Shown here piece by piece: positions 49,594 through 60,349 of a stretch of DNA of 64,000 nucleotides (position 1 is its first letter; each line of letters starts with the position of its first letter). Source of the DNA: Corythucha ciliata (Eukaryota; Arthropoda; Insecta; Hemiptera; Tingidae); contig CM075940.1 in assembly GCA_038030265.1 (NCBI GenBank), forward strand, positions 8,246,001-8,310,000, read 5' to 3'. The position numbers and the translations under genes were made by a program. The notes below the pieces were generated by a model. It made no database searches, was not told the origin of the DNA, and saw only the letters and a list, made by a program, of their open reading frames with translations.

Positions 49594-51614
49594 CAATAGG
49601 TGATCCTTGGCTTTGTCCCACTCGAGGCTCTCCGGCTTTTCGATCGATAGCAACCCCTCCCCCCCTCACCATCGCTTCAACTATAACCACCCGAATCTTT
49701 CGTTTCCATTTTACTCTTCTTTCTTACGCGAAACTTAAAAAAACTGGTGGAATTCCTGGAAGAAAAAGTTTTTTCAAGGATAAAAAAGTATTGTCTTGAT
49801 TCATTCACCGAATTTTTTTGATGTCATTGTTGTGAAAAAAATTGATAAAAAAATGTTCTTAATCACAATGTTTGTGTTTGTGGTTTACAACAATGCAGAA
49901 TTTAGTCAGGCGTCTCAAACTATGTACAAAGTTGTTTTTTTCTCGCTGTCTCAATTATTCTGTCATTGGGCTCAAAGATGAAAAAGTTGTGTTGGAAAAA
50001 AGCCCTCGCAGAGAAGCATTAACTTGTACTAATTTAGATGGGACAGGGGGGCTTGCTTGTTGAGATGGATATTGCTAACGAAGGCTCCGTGTTCAAGTGG
50101 TGCCCCTGGCCCACGACAGCAGCTCTGATGACGACGGCAACTCTCTTCCTTTTTCCAACCCCTACAATACACCAACCTCCTAGCACCTTTACATCCTGCA
50201 GAATTTCCCTCCTTTCTTCTCTTTTTCATTCTCGTCCCTTCCCCCTCGCACATCTTTAATAAAATACTTCTCTGTTCTTGCTATTCTCTTCAAACTTTTT
50301 CAACATTTCAAAAATGTTTTTGTTATGTTCCTTTAGGGCTTTCAACTCTTGTCCGAAAAATCTCAACTTGTAACGTTTTTATACGTTTAATACGTCGCCA
50401 CCAAATGAGGGCTATAAAAATGATATTTATTTCCAAGGAGGCTCCCGTTTCCAAGGGTGAGAAGAAGGGAGGGGAACGATGTGTTGGTTATGGGATGGGG
50501 GAAATTAAATCAAATTGTAATTAGATGGTAGGCGTGTGGGTAATGTATGGGCCTGCGGATGACAGCTGACCACCGTCTATGGTGGGAGTGGGGGTGAGAG
50601 GGAGGGCCTGCCAGCCCTTTATTTATTTAGAAACTTGCACGGACCATTGTCCATTCTGTCACTCCCATCGCCTAAAATAATCTAAGTCACACCGGACCTA
50701 CCGCAAAAGGGTGGCAAGGGGAAGAGTAGTGTTCGAAACTGGATGGTGATGAGGTGGTGGGAGGAGGGTATTAATTTCTTCTTCAACCACTTGATCATTA
50801 ATCAAAACATTCTGTGTGGTGGTCTTAAGCTGTCCCCCCTCCAATAGACTCCAAATACGTAAAAACCAGTCGTCCTCGTTTAAGAGCTAAAATCATTGAA
50901 AACACGACTTCGTTTACAACGCAAGTGCAATGAATGATTTTTCAGCTAAAATCCACTTCAATAAGCCACTATTTATGCAGGAATCAAAATAATCGCAGAT
51001 AAACCAGATAATCCCCACTTCCGCGAAAATCAGTAGATTTGCGGCCTACTTTTCGACCCTCTGAGCTTCGCCGTCATAAAGCCAAAAGTTCGGCAACTGG
51101 AGAGGAGTAGAATGTCCCTATTCTATCGAACAACGATGATTGATTGGGGAGGGGGCGTTAAAAAAATGAGCTTCACGGGCGACTGGTCAATTCATGTGCC
51201 TGCTGAAGTCAATATCACGGCGTAAAATGACCATACGTTCAGGCATTGGTATAGAAACGGTCAGTTCTCGGGGCTAAATTAATAATTTTTTGTCTTAACA
51301 ATTAGTTTTAGTGCTGTAGTATACGTAAAAGTTTGGACTTTTTGAGAGGCGAGGGGGTAAAATTCCGACAATCGAGGTCAAACGGTTTGGCGGAACGCAC
51401 ACGTTTCTGGGCAGTATTGAGCGCTCATATAGACGCTTGGCCGACAATTGACCCCCCCTCCCCCCCAAGGGTCACCAATGCAGCGCGGTTTTAGCGCTTC
51501 ATGGAAGACTCCTCCTACTTTCCCCACACATAGTGTTTTCCATTTGCATAAAATTCTGTTCCGGAGCAGTTTATTTCCACCCGTCTTCCTCATTAACATA
51601 TGTTTTAAATAGGA
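49594..51614. other. Intergenic, no gene seen
   Basis: A possible AATAAA lies near 50,260. Positions 50,940-51,320 contain remnants of the degenerate array type. No repeat boundary or exon could be supported. Confidence 0.45.
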
Positions 51615-51839
51615 TAAAGCGCCCCATACACTATGCGATTGCCGGCAGGCCGTCGCCTCAAGAAGGCGACCGTCCGGCCAAAATCGACGGGCAACATACA
51701 CTGTCAGTCAACCGCCGGCAGGCGAACGTACTGATTGCATGAAGATAGCACACACTATACGTCCAGTGCCTGCAGGCGGTCTGCCGGCCGCGAATCGTGG
51801 ACTGCAGGCGGCCCGACTGCAGGCAAACAGTTTTCCATC

Positions 51840-52256
51840 ATGCTTCGTCGGAAACGTTGTGCGCTATACCTGCTCTCAGTTTTTGGAGATCCCCCCGAAA
51901 AAAGGCCTTGGGTGAAAAAGTGGCTCCAAGATAGAGACAGTAGCTCTCATATGTCATTGCTCCGCGAACTGAGGCATTCTCACCACGAGGATCTCATGAA
52001 TTATTTGAGGATGAGTGAAAAAAACTTGCAAAAACTTCTTGATTTGGTTTCACCCGGAATAAGAAAAGTTGACACCCATCTTCGCCAGGCAATCACCGCC
52101 GAAGAAAGGTTGACTGCTACTTTGAGATTTTTGGCAACGGGTCAGTGTTTCGAAGATCTGAAGTTTCCGACGCGAATTTCACCTCAAGCACTTGGGAAAA
52201 TCATACCCGAAACATGCAAACACATTTACCTAGCGCTGAAGGATTGTTATCTGAAG
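51840..52256 (+). CDS. Harbinger transposase, exon 1
   Basis: A 139-codon N-terminal exon starting at MLRRKRC. An earlier in-frame Met at 51,735 lies within the subterminal repeats and is less likely. The sequence includes WVKKWLQDRD, LLRELRHSHHEDLMNYLRMS and AITAEERLTATLRFLATGQC, which form the helical N-terminal region of HARBI1-like proteins. The EERLTATLRFLATG segment is especially characteristic. It ends in phase 0 at CTGAAG followed by GTAAGA. Confidence 0.9.
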
Positions 52257-52431
52257 GTAAGAGTCAATAAATACTTAGATACATAGTAATAATGTAATAA
52301 TGTATATTTCGCTCTATAACATTGAAACATTAGTCAGATATCAATTGAATGTAAATTATTGAACTATAAATTGTTGGAAAATAATTGAAGGAATGTAACA
52401 GAAAACAGAAACAACTCCCTAGCCTAGGTGC

Positions 52432-52959
52432 CTAGTTCAACACTAAAAATTCAGACAAATGATTGTCACTGTCTACGTTATCAGATCTGAAATATTTACG
52501 TGAAGTATACCTAACGTCCTCCTCTCCAGTTGTCAAATTGTTGCTGTTGGTAGTCTGTGAGAGGTCTTGACCAAAGGAGAAGGGAGTCGCTCTTTCTGCC
52601 TGGCGAACTGGTGTTTGCGGCTGCGTAAACTTCAAAGCGCATAAATCTGTTTCCTCTTGAAGTCTTTCTTTCACACCATTCATCAGCACTTTGTTGATTA
52701 ACATTTCCACGTAAATCTTTTGTTCCTCACTCATACGGCGTAATTTGCATGCGACATTGAGCCCAATGCCATCGAACTCGTCATCTTCCTTCAAAGCTTT
52801 CAAAGCTGCGTCGACAGCCTGTTTCCTTTTTTGCTCATTGCTAGATTTTTTGGTATTCCTGTATGATTTTAATGGGCCTGATGAGACACTGTCTGACCAG
52901 TTAGCAACCGGGGAAGAAGGCGATCTCAAGGCTGTGAGGGCGTCTTCTTCCGGACTGTC
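52432..52959 (-). CDS. Transposon MADF-BESS protein, exon 2 (BESS-like end)
   Basis: After acceptor TATTTTTCAG the frame opens DSPEEDALTALRS and runs 175 codons to a stop at 52,432. A Ser-rich linker and basic segment (NEQKRKQAVDAALKALKEDD) precede FDGIGLNVACKLRRMSEEQK and IYVEMLINKVL, which has the two-helix pattern of the BESS protein-interaction motif. The combined protein is 295 residues with no break. The exon lies inside the transposase intron on the opposite strand. Confidence 0.85.
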   Translation of the reverse strand, partial: DSPEEDALTALRSPSSPVANWSDSVSSGPLKSYRNTKKSSNEQKRKQAVDAALKALKEDDEFDGIGLNVACKLRRMSEEQKIYVEMLINKVLMNGVKERLQEETDLCALKFTQPQTPVRQAERATPFSFGQDLSQTTNSNNLTTGEEDVRYTSRKYFRSDNVDSDNHLSEFLVLN

Positions 52960-53011
52960 CTGAAAAATATACAATTTTCATTTAATTATTTTATTATTTT
53001 TTTTTTTTCAG

Positions 53012-53816
53012 TTACCCAACTCCGAAGAAGAATGGCAACTGACAGGGAAGGATTTTGAAAACAAGTGGAACTTCCCTAACTGCGGCGGCGCCATCGATGG
53101 GAAACATTAAAATCAAGAAACCTCCAAAAAGTGGATCATATTTTTATAACTACAAGGGGTTTTTAAGTACTGTTCTGATGGCAATAGTTAACGCAGACTA
53201 CGAGTTTATATACGTCAACGTAGGCTGTAACGGCAGAGTTTCTGATGGAGGCGTCATTGAATGTACCGGATTTTATACGAAGTTGCTCAACAATAGTCTC
53301 CATTTGCCACCGAACAGTGCCAACAAGGCGAACCTCAATTTCGTATTTGTAGCTGACGACGCTTTTGCTTTGCATGAAAATGTACTTAAACCATATCCTC
53401 AAAGACAGTTGACTTATGACGAGCGCATATTTAATTATCGTCTGAGCAGAGCACGTAGAATAGTTGAGAATGCTTTCGGCATTCTGTCAAGTCGTTTCCG
53501 GATATTTCATACAGAAATCAACATGAATCCAGAAAAAGTCGATGTGGTTGTGCTAGCAGCGTGCGTTCTTCATAATTTTATGAGGAAGGAAGCAAAAGCG
53601 TCGTACATGCCGGCAAACTCTCTGGATGTGGAAAATATTGATTGTGGGGAAGTAATAAGAGGGGATAGAGAGGAAAATCAGCTGCTGAGTCTACAACACG
53701 GAAATAGTAGACAAGTACAGTGTGAAAATGCAAAAAAAAATCGTGACAATTACAAAAAATATTTTGTTGGAGATGGCGCCGTCTCTTGGCAAGACAGATT
53801 TGTTAACAAACATTAA
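53012..53816 (+). pseudogene. Harbinger transposase, exon 2 (DDE domain, one frameshift)
   Basis: After a T-rich acceptor the frame reads LPNSEEEWQLTGKDFENKWN, then CGGAIDGKH, and meets a TAA at 53,108. The homologous frame continues one register over (IKIKKPPKSGSYFYNYKGF) to the TAA at 53,814. A net loss of two bases or gain of one near 53,107 explains this. Catalytic residues of the DDE_Tnp_4 fold are visible: Asp at 53,096 (AIDGKH), Asp at 53,244 (GRVSDGGV) and Glu at 53,466 (RIVENAFG). The full protein would be about 407 residues. An AATAAA is at 53,855. The frameshift makes this copy non-autonomous unless it is a sequencing error. Confidence 0.9.
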
Positions 53817-53854
53817 ATACATGGTGATACATTGTACCGAACAGAACTATTTTT

Positions 53855-53860
53855 AATAAA
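53855..53860 (+). terminator. Probable transposase polyadenylation signal
   Basis: AATAAA about 40 bp after the transposase stop codon, within the antisense MADF intron and just outside its donor. Confidence 0.5.
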
Positions 53861-53876
53861 TGATATACACACTTAC

Positions 53877-54236
53877 GAATGGTAGTGGGTAGTCACTTCC
53901 GATGGTCGCTCTAGTTTCTTCCTGGTCCAACGTAAACAATAGCTGCTCATAGTACCAAAGAGCTGGTTTATACTCGTCATCTCCCGATGAACCCGACTTT
54001 TGATTTTTGACTTTTTTTAATTCCTTCCGGAACGAGCTTCTCAAATTATTTATTTTCTTTTTTACGGTTTCGACGGTCGCTGATGGCACGGTCTTTTTGT
54101 AGAACTCCAGCAGCACGTCATACGCTTCATCCCGTAATCTTCTATTACTGTACTCATCACCTTTAATTTTCCATAAACAGGGGTGGGCCCGATACAGTTC
54201 AATGAACCCGGAAATGAAAGTTGGTTTTGAGTCCAT
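53877..54236 (-). CDS. Transposon MADF-BESS protein, exon 1 (MADF domain)
   Basis: 120 codons from ATG at 54,236. FIELYRAHPCLWKIKGDEYS, AYDVLLEFYKK, VKKKINNLRSSFRKELKKVK and YKPALWYYEQLLFTLDQEE are in MADF order (three helices, Myb/SANT-related DNA-binding fold). It probably recognises the transposon ends and recruits the transposase, as the Myb-like partner does in Harbinger systems (inference from the superfamily). It ends in phase 0 at PLPF before GTAAGT. Confidence 0.88.
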
Positions 54237-54584
54237 CGCTCCGTCCGACGTCGTCAGTTCAATCTTTTCCGTGCAAAACAGTTGGCAAAATTATCGCACG
54301 AAAAACTCCTCAAGTACAGTTTTTGAACTGAGCATATGACTCGCCGGCCGGCCGACTGATAATGTGTGGCAGGGGGCCCTTGAGATCGTCATCTGACAGG
54401 CTCATGCCTGACGCCGATCTCACGTCCGATCCTCGCCGGTCCTACGGCCACACACCTTCAGTTTTCACGGACTGCAGTCCATGGCCTGAAGGCCATCTGA
54501 AGATTAACTGAAAATGTGTGGGTAACCCCGATCGGCGGCCTCACGATTGCCTTCAGTTAAACTGACAGTGTATGGGGCCCTTAA

Positions 54585-55810
54585 GACGGGTGGAAATGAA
54601 AATGCTCCATTTAAAATTTTTGTTCTAACCCTATCAGCCTCCGATAGCTAGCATTTTAGCCCCTGAAGTAAAAGTACAAAATGTTGGCAAAGGATCTCGA
54701 GCTGAGCAGTAATTTGGCTCATCTGAAAGAAAATCATATCGGATCAGGACAAAATTGGCAGGCGTGAATGCAGACCCGCTTCAAGATGGAGAGGGGATGG
54801 AGGTACCCAGCCAGGATTGTGCCTTCTTCCTGCCCCGGCTTGATACCTTGAAAGGCACATGACCGGGTTAAGCCTGACGTGACGGCCGGGAAGTGACCGA
54901 CACGTGCCAGTCCTGGTTATCCTCGCCCCACTCCCCGTCAGCCGTGCCAGTTGGTCAAGGCTGGCACGTTACCGGTATGGACCGCTTGGCGGTGGGGAGT
55001 TTACAGGTGTAGTGTGAGACGAGGAGTGATACCCGTTGAAGAGTTATGAGGCAACCGGTGTGCAGTTACCGTTGACCGCTAGACATGTTGAGAGCGTCGG
55101 GGGACGCGCTGTAGGACGGTTGAAAGCGGCGGTGGTGATTGCTAGTCAAGGGATTTTACACATCGGTGCTCTGGGTATCCTGAACCTCTAGCGGTAAGGG
55201 CACCCAGCTACCTCCTACCCTGTACCTGTACCCTACCAACACTACCACACAATATCACTGGCTAAGTAGCTCCCAAGTGTTCGAACAATAAAAATGAAAT
55301 TATTAAGGGAAACCCGAACTTCAGAAGGTAGAACCACTATTTGACGTGAACTAACTCTGCGGCAAATATTTCACGATCAAATGTATTAACTCTTCTAGGG
55401 GGGGGGGGGAGGCATGGCCCCTGGTGTTTGAGGCATGGAGGAAGAAATAGTATGGAGAAGCCCAAAATGTATTTGAAGCGAAACAAAAATACCCACAAGT
55501 GGGCGGGGCCTGTTTAAACACCAGCTGAATTCTATTTGTCGGAAGGCTTCAGATTTGATTTTTTCTCCTTTTTTTGAGAGCGGGGAAACGTGTTGAATTT
55601 CATATATACTTTTATTTTCTGGCCACGCCTACTAGTGGTTATTTTTTACTCCCTCACGCGTGGACTTGGGGGAGGGGGTTGTCCCCTCCAGTATATTCTT
55701 TCCTCCATGGTTTGCGGCTAGCTCTATCCAGTTTTTGACACGAAGAAACCCGAGAATCAGACGAAACTTTCAACCTCTCGCAAATGTTTAACCTGCTTGG
55801 CACGCGCTTT
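54585..55810. other. GC-rich block and flanking repeats, no gene
   Basis: Positions 54,750-55,230 are noticeably GC-rich compared with surroundings, with repeated TGCCAG and GGCACGT motifs. This could be the untranslated end of a retroelement, but no coding frame supports that. A G run lies at about 55,400. Confidence 0.4.
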
Positions 55811-56413
55811 ATCAGTGTGCTGCCTTAGTCTGCTGGCCCAGGATAACAAGGTAAGCCTTGAATGGGTACCGGGACACAAGGGTATCTACGGGAACGAGCA
55901 GGCGGACTCCTTGGCCAGGGAGGGCTCGAATGGAGACTTCACTGGCCCGGAGCCGGCGCTCGGCGTCCCGCCATCGACCTTCAGGATGGCGATAGCCAAG
56001 TGGGTTAATGCCCAGGCGGCTATTCGCTGGCAGAGACTGGAAGGACATCAGCAGAGTAAGCGCATGGTCGAAGGACCGTGCAGGAGGCTTACGAGCAAAT
56101 TGCTCCGACTTAGCCGGAGAGACCTTAGAACGGTGGTAGGCCTTATTACGGGATTCTGCCAGCTCCGTTATCATCTACACCGCATCGGGGTAACCACGGA
56201 GTCCCCGGTGTGCAGACTGTGTGGGGAAGAAGACGAGACCGCCCATAAATCGTGTTCGAATGTGAGGCGCTCGCGGGCCGCCGGCTTAGCATCTTCGGGG
56301 CCGACCAACTCGAGGGTGCTCCGACCGGCGAAACTCTAGCCGAGGACCTCCTAAACCTCGTCAAGGGAAGGGAATCCTGGACTAGATCCACAGACCCAGG
56401 GGGGGCACAATAA
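55811..56413 (+). pseudogene. Non-LTR ORF2 fragment: RNase H end and Cys/His motif
   Basis: NKVSLEWVPGHKGIYGNEQA then DSLARE is the end of a retrotransposon RNase H domain with the conserved His and last catalytic Asp. Downstream, CRLCGEEDETAH begins the C-terminal CCHC-like motif. At about 56,247 the frame shifts, and the remainder continues in another register through IVFECEALAGRRLSIFGADQ to a stop at 56,411-56,413. RNase H followed by this motif is typical of the I/LOA/R1-related group of LINEs; the exact clade is not determined. The first five codons of the open frame upstream (55,797-55,810) are host flank. Confidence 0.85.
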
Positions 56414-56467
56414 TCCACCTAGGATTCCGTGCCGGGGGGGCAACCCTCCTACCCGTGGGTGTTGTTT

Positions 56468-56502
<35 letters not shown>
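55811..56502 (+). mobile_element. 5'-truncated non-LTR retrotransposon with poly-A tail
   Basis: A 692-bp insertion ending in about 34 A (56,469-56,502). The 9-bp sequence ACGCGCTTT occurs immediately before (55,802-55,810) and after the tail (56,503-56,511), a clear target-site duplication. The insert begins within the RNase H domain of the polyprotein, as expected from incomplete reverse transcription. Confidence 0.92.
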
Positions 56503-56504
<2 letters not shown>

Positions 56505-56511
56505 GCGCTTT

Positions 56512-57540
56512 CCGGGAACCGAAGAATTTCCTCAATGGGGTACGAGAAACAGCCTCGATCCAAGCGGACCTCGATAGGCCACTTCTTGGTGAGCTAGGGC
56601 CGAGAAATTCGACCAAAATAATGCGAAACGCTCATTTTTGGGCAGTATAGAAGGCTCTGGAGGTCACTCAGATGTCATAGTGGCATTAGTCAATTAGGCT
56701 GATAGTGAGCCAGAGGGACTCAGCTTAACTGACCAGCTCAATTGAGATTAACCCCTTCTTAATTTTAGCAGGAATGACCAAACTAAAACATTGAACTAGG
56801 GGTTTCTTCACGGAGAATTTTCAATATCAGACGACCCATTACAGCGGTTCTCACCGTGATGCCGCTGTTTTTGGCCACACGAAAGTTCAAGGAAGTGCTC
56901 GGTGGGACATTTTGGAGTCGAGAAATTATGCTGAAACCAACGACCGAGCGAAACACTCATTTTTGGACATTTCAAGTGGTGTTGGCGGCTATTCTGTTAC
57001 TTTTTGGGGGTGGAGCTGGCCGTATTTCTCAAGTTCCAAGGACTAGAAGCCAGAATGGGGCTGAAACAGGTAGCTTTGAGAAAAATTCACTATAAAATGT
57101 GAGAACGTAAGCCTCTACATAATTACGATGGAGTTTGAGAGGTGGTTTTGATGACGTTTTGGGGAAAGTGACCTCAAATCCAGGATGGAGGGGCATGGAC
57201 ACTATATGCCTCTCCCGCTAATTGATCCACGTTGGAAAGCTGGCCACTTTGTTAAGATAAGGAAAAGTACGAGCCCGATTCCCGACTTTTTGAAGAAAAA
57301 TGCGAGTTACGGCTAAATTCAATGTTTCTGGGTTCAATAGTGTGTGATCATGAAGGACAAACGATCAGTAGAGCCAGCGTGCCCAAGGAAAACGGTTAAT
57401 ATTGTAAGTCTGTAATAATAGTCACTGGCCGCAGATTTGACAAACAAAAAAGTGGTAATGACCTATGTGACTAGCGGACCTTTTTTAAGGGGTGGGAGGG
57501 GATGCAAGCGTGTTAGTCTTCGGGTCTTCCTAATTTACAG
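56512..57540. other. Old repeat sequence, no gene
   Basis: Blocks near 56,600-56,650 and 56,930-56,970 (GCGAAACACTCATTTTTGG) are complements of the repeats at 18.1-19.0 kb. No exon. Confidence 0.4.
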
Positions 57541-57556
57541 TCCAAAAAAAAAAACA

Positions 57557-58185
57557 CCTAAAAATGCACCAATCGAGCCCAAGTTCAGCACGTGTACTTC
57601 TCATAAAAACTGCTAATATCACACGAAGTTTCATCGCTTCAGTACCATAACTAGTGGTTCTTTACTTCGAGGCCCAGAACTAGAACCCTGCAGACCGGAA
57701 GCAAGAGCATGCAGGCCGAGCTTCTAAAATGCTCCAATCAAGCCCAAATTAAACACGTATAATTTTCCCGGCTACATCAAAGATCACCAGAAGTTTCAGT
57801 GCTCTATAACATCAAAACCACTATTTTACTTCGGGACCCAGTACTCCAAATCTGATGACCTGAAAGAAACGTCTGCGGGTCTGGATCTTGAAATGCTCCA
57901 ATCGAACCAAAATTGAACACGTATACTTCTCATGCCAACAAACTTCGTATGATTTTAGCTTTTGTAAGGAAGGGGAGAGTATACTTGTTCAATTTGAGCT
58001 CAATTCATCCAAGTACTCGGCACGCAGACTTATGTTTCTGGTCCGCAGATTTCGAGTCCTGATGGGCCTCGAAGTAAAGAACCTGTAATTTTGGCGATAG
58101 TGCAACGAAACTTCGTGTGATTTTAGCTGTTGGTATGAAAAGTACAGGTGCTGAATTTGGGCTCAATTGGTGCATTTTAAGTACA
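57557..58185. repeat. Long inverted repeat with tandem units of about 165 bp
   Basis: The left side 57,557-57,765 and right side 57,975-58,185 are reverse complements over about 200 bp. Examples are AAAATGCACCAATCGAGCCC versus AAAATGCACCAATTGAGCCC, and a shared GGTTCTTTACTTCGAGGCCC block. On the left the unit repeats directly at 57,561, 57,727 and 57,892. No target duplication or coding sequence was seen. It is probably a fold-back or MITE-derived element. Confidence 0.75.
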
Positions 58186-58239
58186 CGGCCCGCACACTTT
58201 TCTTTTTGTGTGCAAATTATATTAAGACCCCGGGTCTTC

Positions 58240-59700
58240 CTTCACGAACAAGCAACTTTCTGGTTTTTGAAATTATTCGCATGACTTGAACAAGTCAAGT
58301 GCCAAGTACAATTAAATCCTGAGTCAGAGCGGTTCAGGAAGGTCTGTTTTAGGACAAGTCAGTCAGTGATGTTGTGACGCTGGACAACTGCGAACCCGCT
58401 GGCTGGGATTTAGTCACTCTGGGTCACGAGGGCCAAGTGAGTGTATTTCCTATTTATATTTAGGTTACCACTTGTTTTCATGCCCTGCGACCCTTGTATG
58501 AGAGAGCAGAGTCAAACGTTAAAATTCTCTAAACGCTTTAAAATGTAAAGATATGTATAGTAAGAATACTCGCCCCGAAAACCCGACGAGTACGTTTGTC
58601 AACTTGAACGCGAGAATGTTCAGAGTTGGACACTCAATGAATCAGATGGGGAAGAAACACTTGGCTCGTAACACCAATGCATTTTTTTTGGACGATAATA
58701 AAGGAGTGTCGAGTTTAGTCGCCATAGCGAGAATTTTCTAAAACGAACGACTACCCTGGGGCCTGCTCAAAGCCTTGAAACGAGGGCCAAATAATTAAAA
58801 CATTCAATAAGACTTGGACTCACCTGTTGACGATGATTCCTCCAGCCAGAAGACAAAGCCCACACTACCGTTATGCAAAACAAAGCCTCTAAAAACTTTG
58901 GTTAAATTTGAATAAAAGAAGCCTTTTGACTATGAAAAACTATTCTATTCATCCTCGAAGTAAGTAGACGACACCATACCGCTAAACTAATAAATAATAA
59001 CCAATTCTCTGTTTTTCACAGAAACTACGAAATAAGTCACTCGAGTGGTGGCACACTCGCAGGGGTGCCAAATCTCCTAGCCCTCGCAGTTTTCAAAAGA
59101 CGCGGAGACAAGGGACAATTAAGTTGGCAAGATGACCATCGCCATGATGAGCGGTGAGGTGGTGGGGAGGACACGCGAGACAGGAGACACCCACCCCACT
59201 CACTTCACCATCAACTTAATATGGTTTTCGCTTCGGTCTTTCTTTTTTAGTTTAGCTTGCGGCGGTGATGATTTTGATTCTGAAAATGTCAATTGCATTG
59301 CCTGCCTATTAGTGTTTCTTCTAATTAGTTTAGACTTAAGAGAATGGTGGAAGAAATGAAGAGGGAGCGTTCAATTCTGGGTGAGTAATACAGCCTTTTT
59401 GTTTCAAATACATTGGAACTCCTCAGCTGGATAGTGGACAAGTGGATAGACTTTAAGGTTAAGAAGCTTGACTCCACGGGAATCTTTAGCGTCTCGATAA
59501 TTATTACAGTGACATCGTTATTAAAATTGTTTGCCGACTAGCCGGAAAACGAATAACGAACTTGATTATGAAAATTTTAGCCATTTCTGACTGAGGTGAT
59601 ATATTAATGTAGCCGGAAACTGGTTGAGATACCGTGAACCGCGGCGGCTTTAAAGTTCACAGAAAAATACAAGAAAAAAATAAATAAATAATAAAAGCCA
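58240..59700. other. Non-coding stretch
   Basis: No repeat boundary, RNA gene or supported exon. Short frames at 58,553-58,741 and 59,132-59,359 lack splice context or recognised motifs. Confidence 0.4.
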
Positions 59701-59712
59701 ATCGTCTAAATA

Positions 59713-59860
59713 GGTCTATTCGTTTGTCGTCCGGAGCTGCACTATTAGCACTGAAAGTACTAACCTTTCATTATTTTTTCGCGTTATTTCACATGATAAC
59801 CCGCGAGGTTGCAAAATTTCGTGCTGCTCGGAGTAGTCCGGGACGACAAACGAATAGACC
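59713..59860. mobile_element. Palindromic MITE with TA duplication
   Basis: A 148-bp element. GGTCTATTCGTTTGTCGTCC at the left is repeated as an inverted copy at the right end (one extra base beyond it). TA lies on both sides (59,711-59,712 and 59,861-59,862). No coding capacity. Confidence 0.88.
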
Positions 59861-60349
59861 TAATATTTCGTTACCTCTTTAGGTGGCGATGCGTCTGAGG
59901 ATGAGAATAGTTTCGACTTTCGACGAACAATCGCCCTGCAACCCCTCTCACCTTCCTTCACGATCTGCCTACGTACCCCTTTTTTACGAATTTCGAACGT
60001 TTTTCTCGATCCAGCAGTCGGAGTTTTAGAACGTTTGAAGTTCAGCAGGTACACTGTGTTCGGGAGGTTGGTGAGAGGTGTGTCAGGGGGAATATTTATC
60101 GAAACTACATACGTCGATGTATCACATCCTTAAGGTATCTTTTCTTTGATTTTCTCCTTTTGTGCTCGTTTCCAATGCAACGGGCTGACGAGCGACTTAT
60201 GACCACAAAACTCCCCCCCCCCCAATAAACAGGGAACTCGGAAGTCGAGTATTATAAAAATATTCCGCATTCCATGGTCGATCTTTTAGCCCTATCATTG
60301 TTCTCACAGCTGGCCCTGGCCCGTATGGCCAGTATAGAGTCGGCAGAGG

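Larger units (their letters stand above)
51618..54581. mobile_element. PIF/Harbinger transposon with two interlocking genes
   Basis: A 2,964-bp element. The left end is AGCGCCCCATACACT and the right end in reverse complement is AGGGCCCCATACACT. TAA flanks both sides (51,615-51,617 and 54,582-54,584), the 3-bp target of PIF/Harbinger. Subterminal motifs (CATACACT or CACACTATA followed by GCCGGCAGG or GCCTGCAGG) are repeated three times at the left, with related GTGTGG and GTGTAT blocks at the right. These are likely transposase or MADF binding sites. It encodes a DDE transposase (plus) and a MADF-BESS protein (minus), the usual two-gene plan of this superfamily. Intact ends and an intact MADF frame suggest a young insertion. 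Confidence 0.93.
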
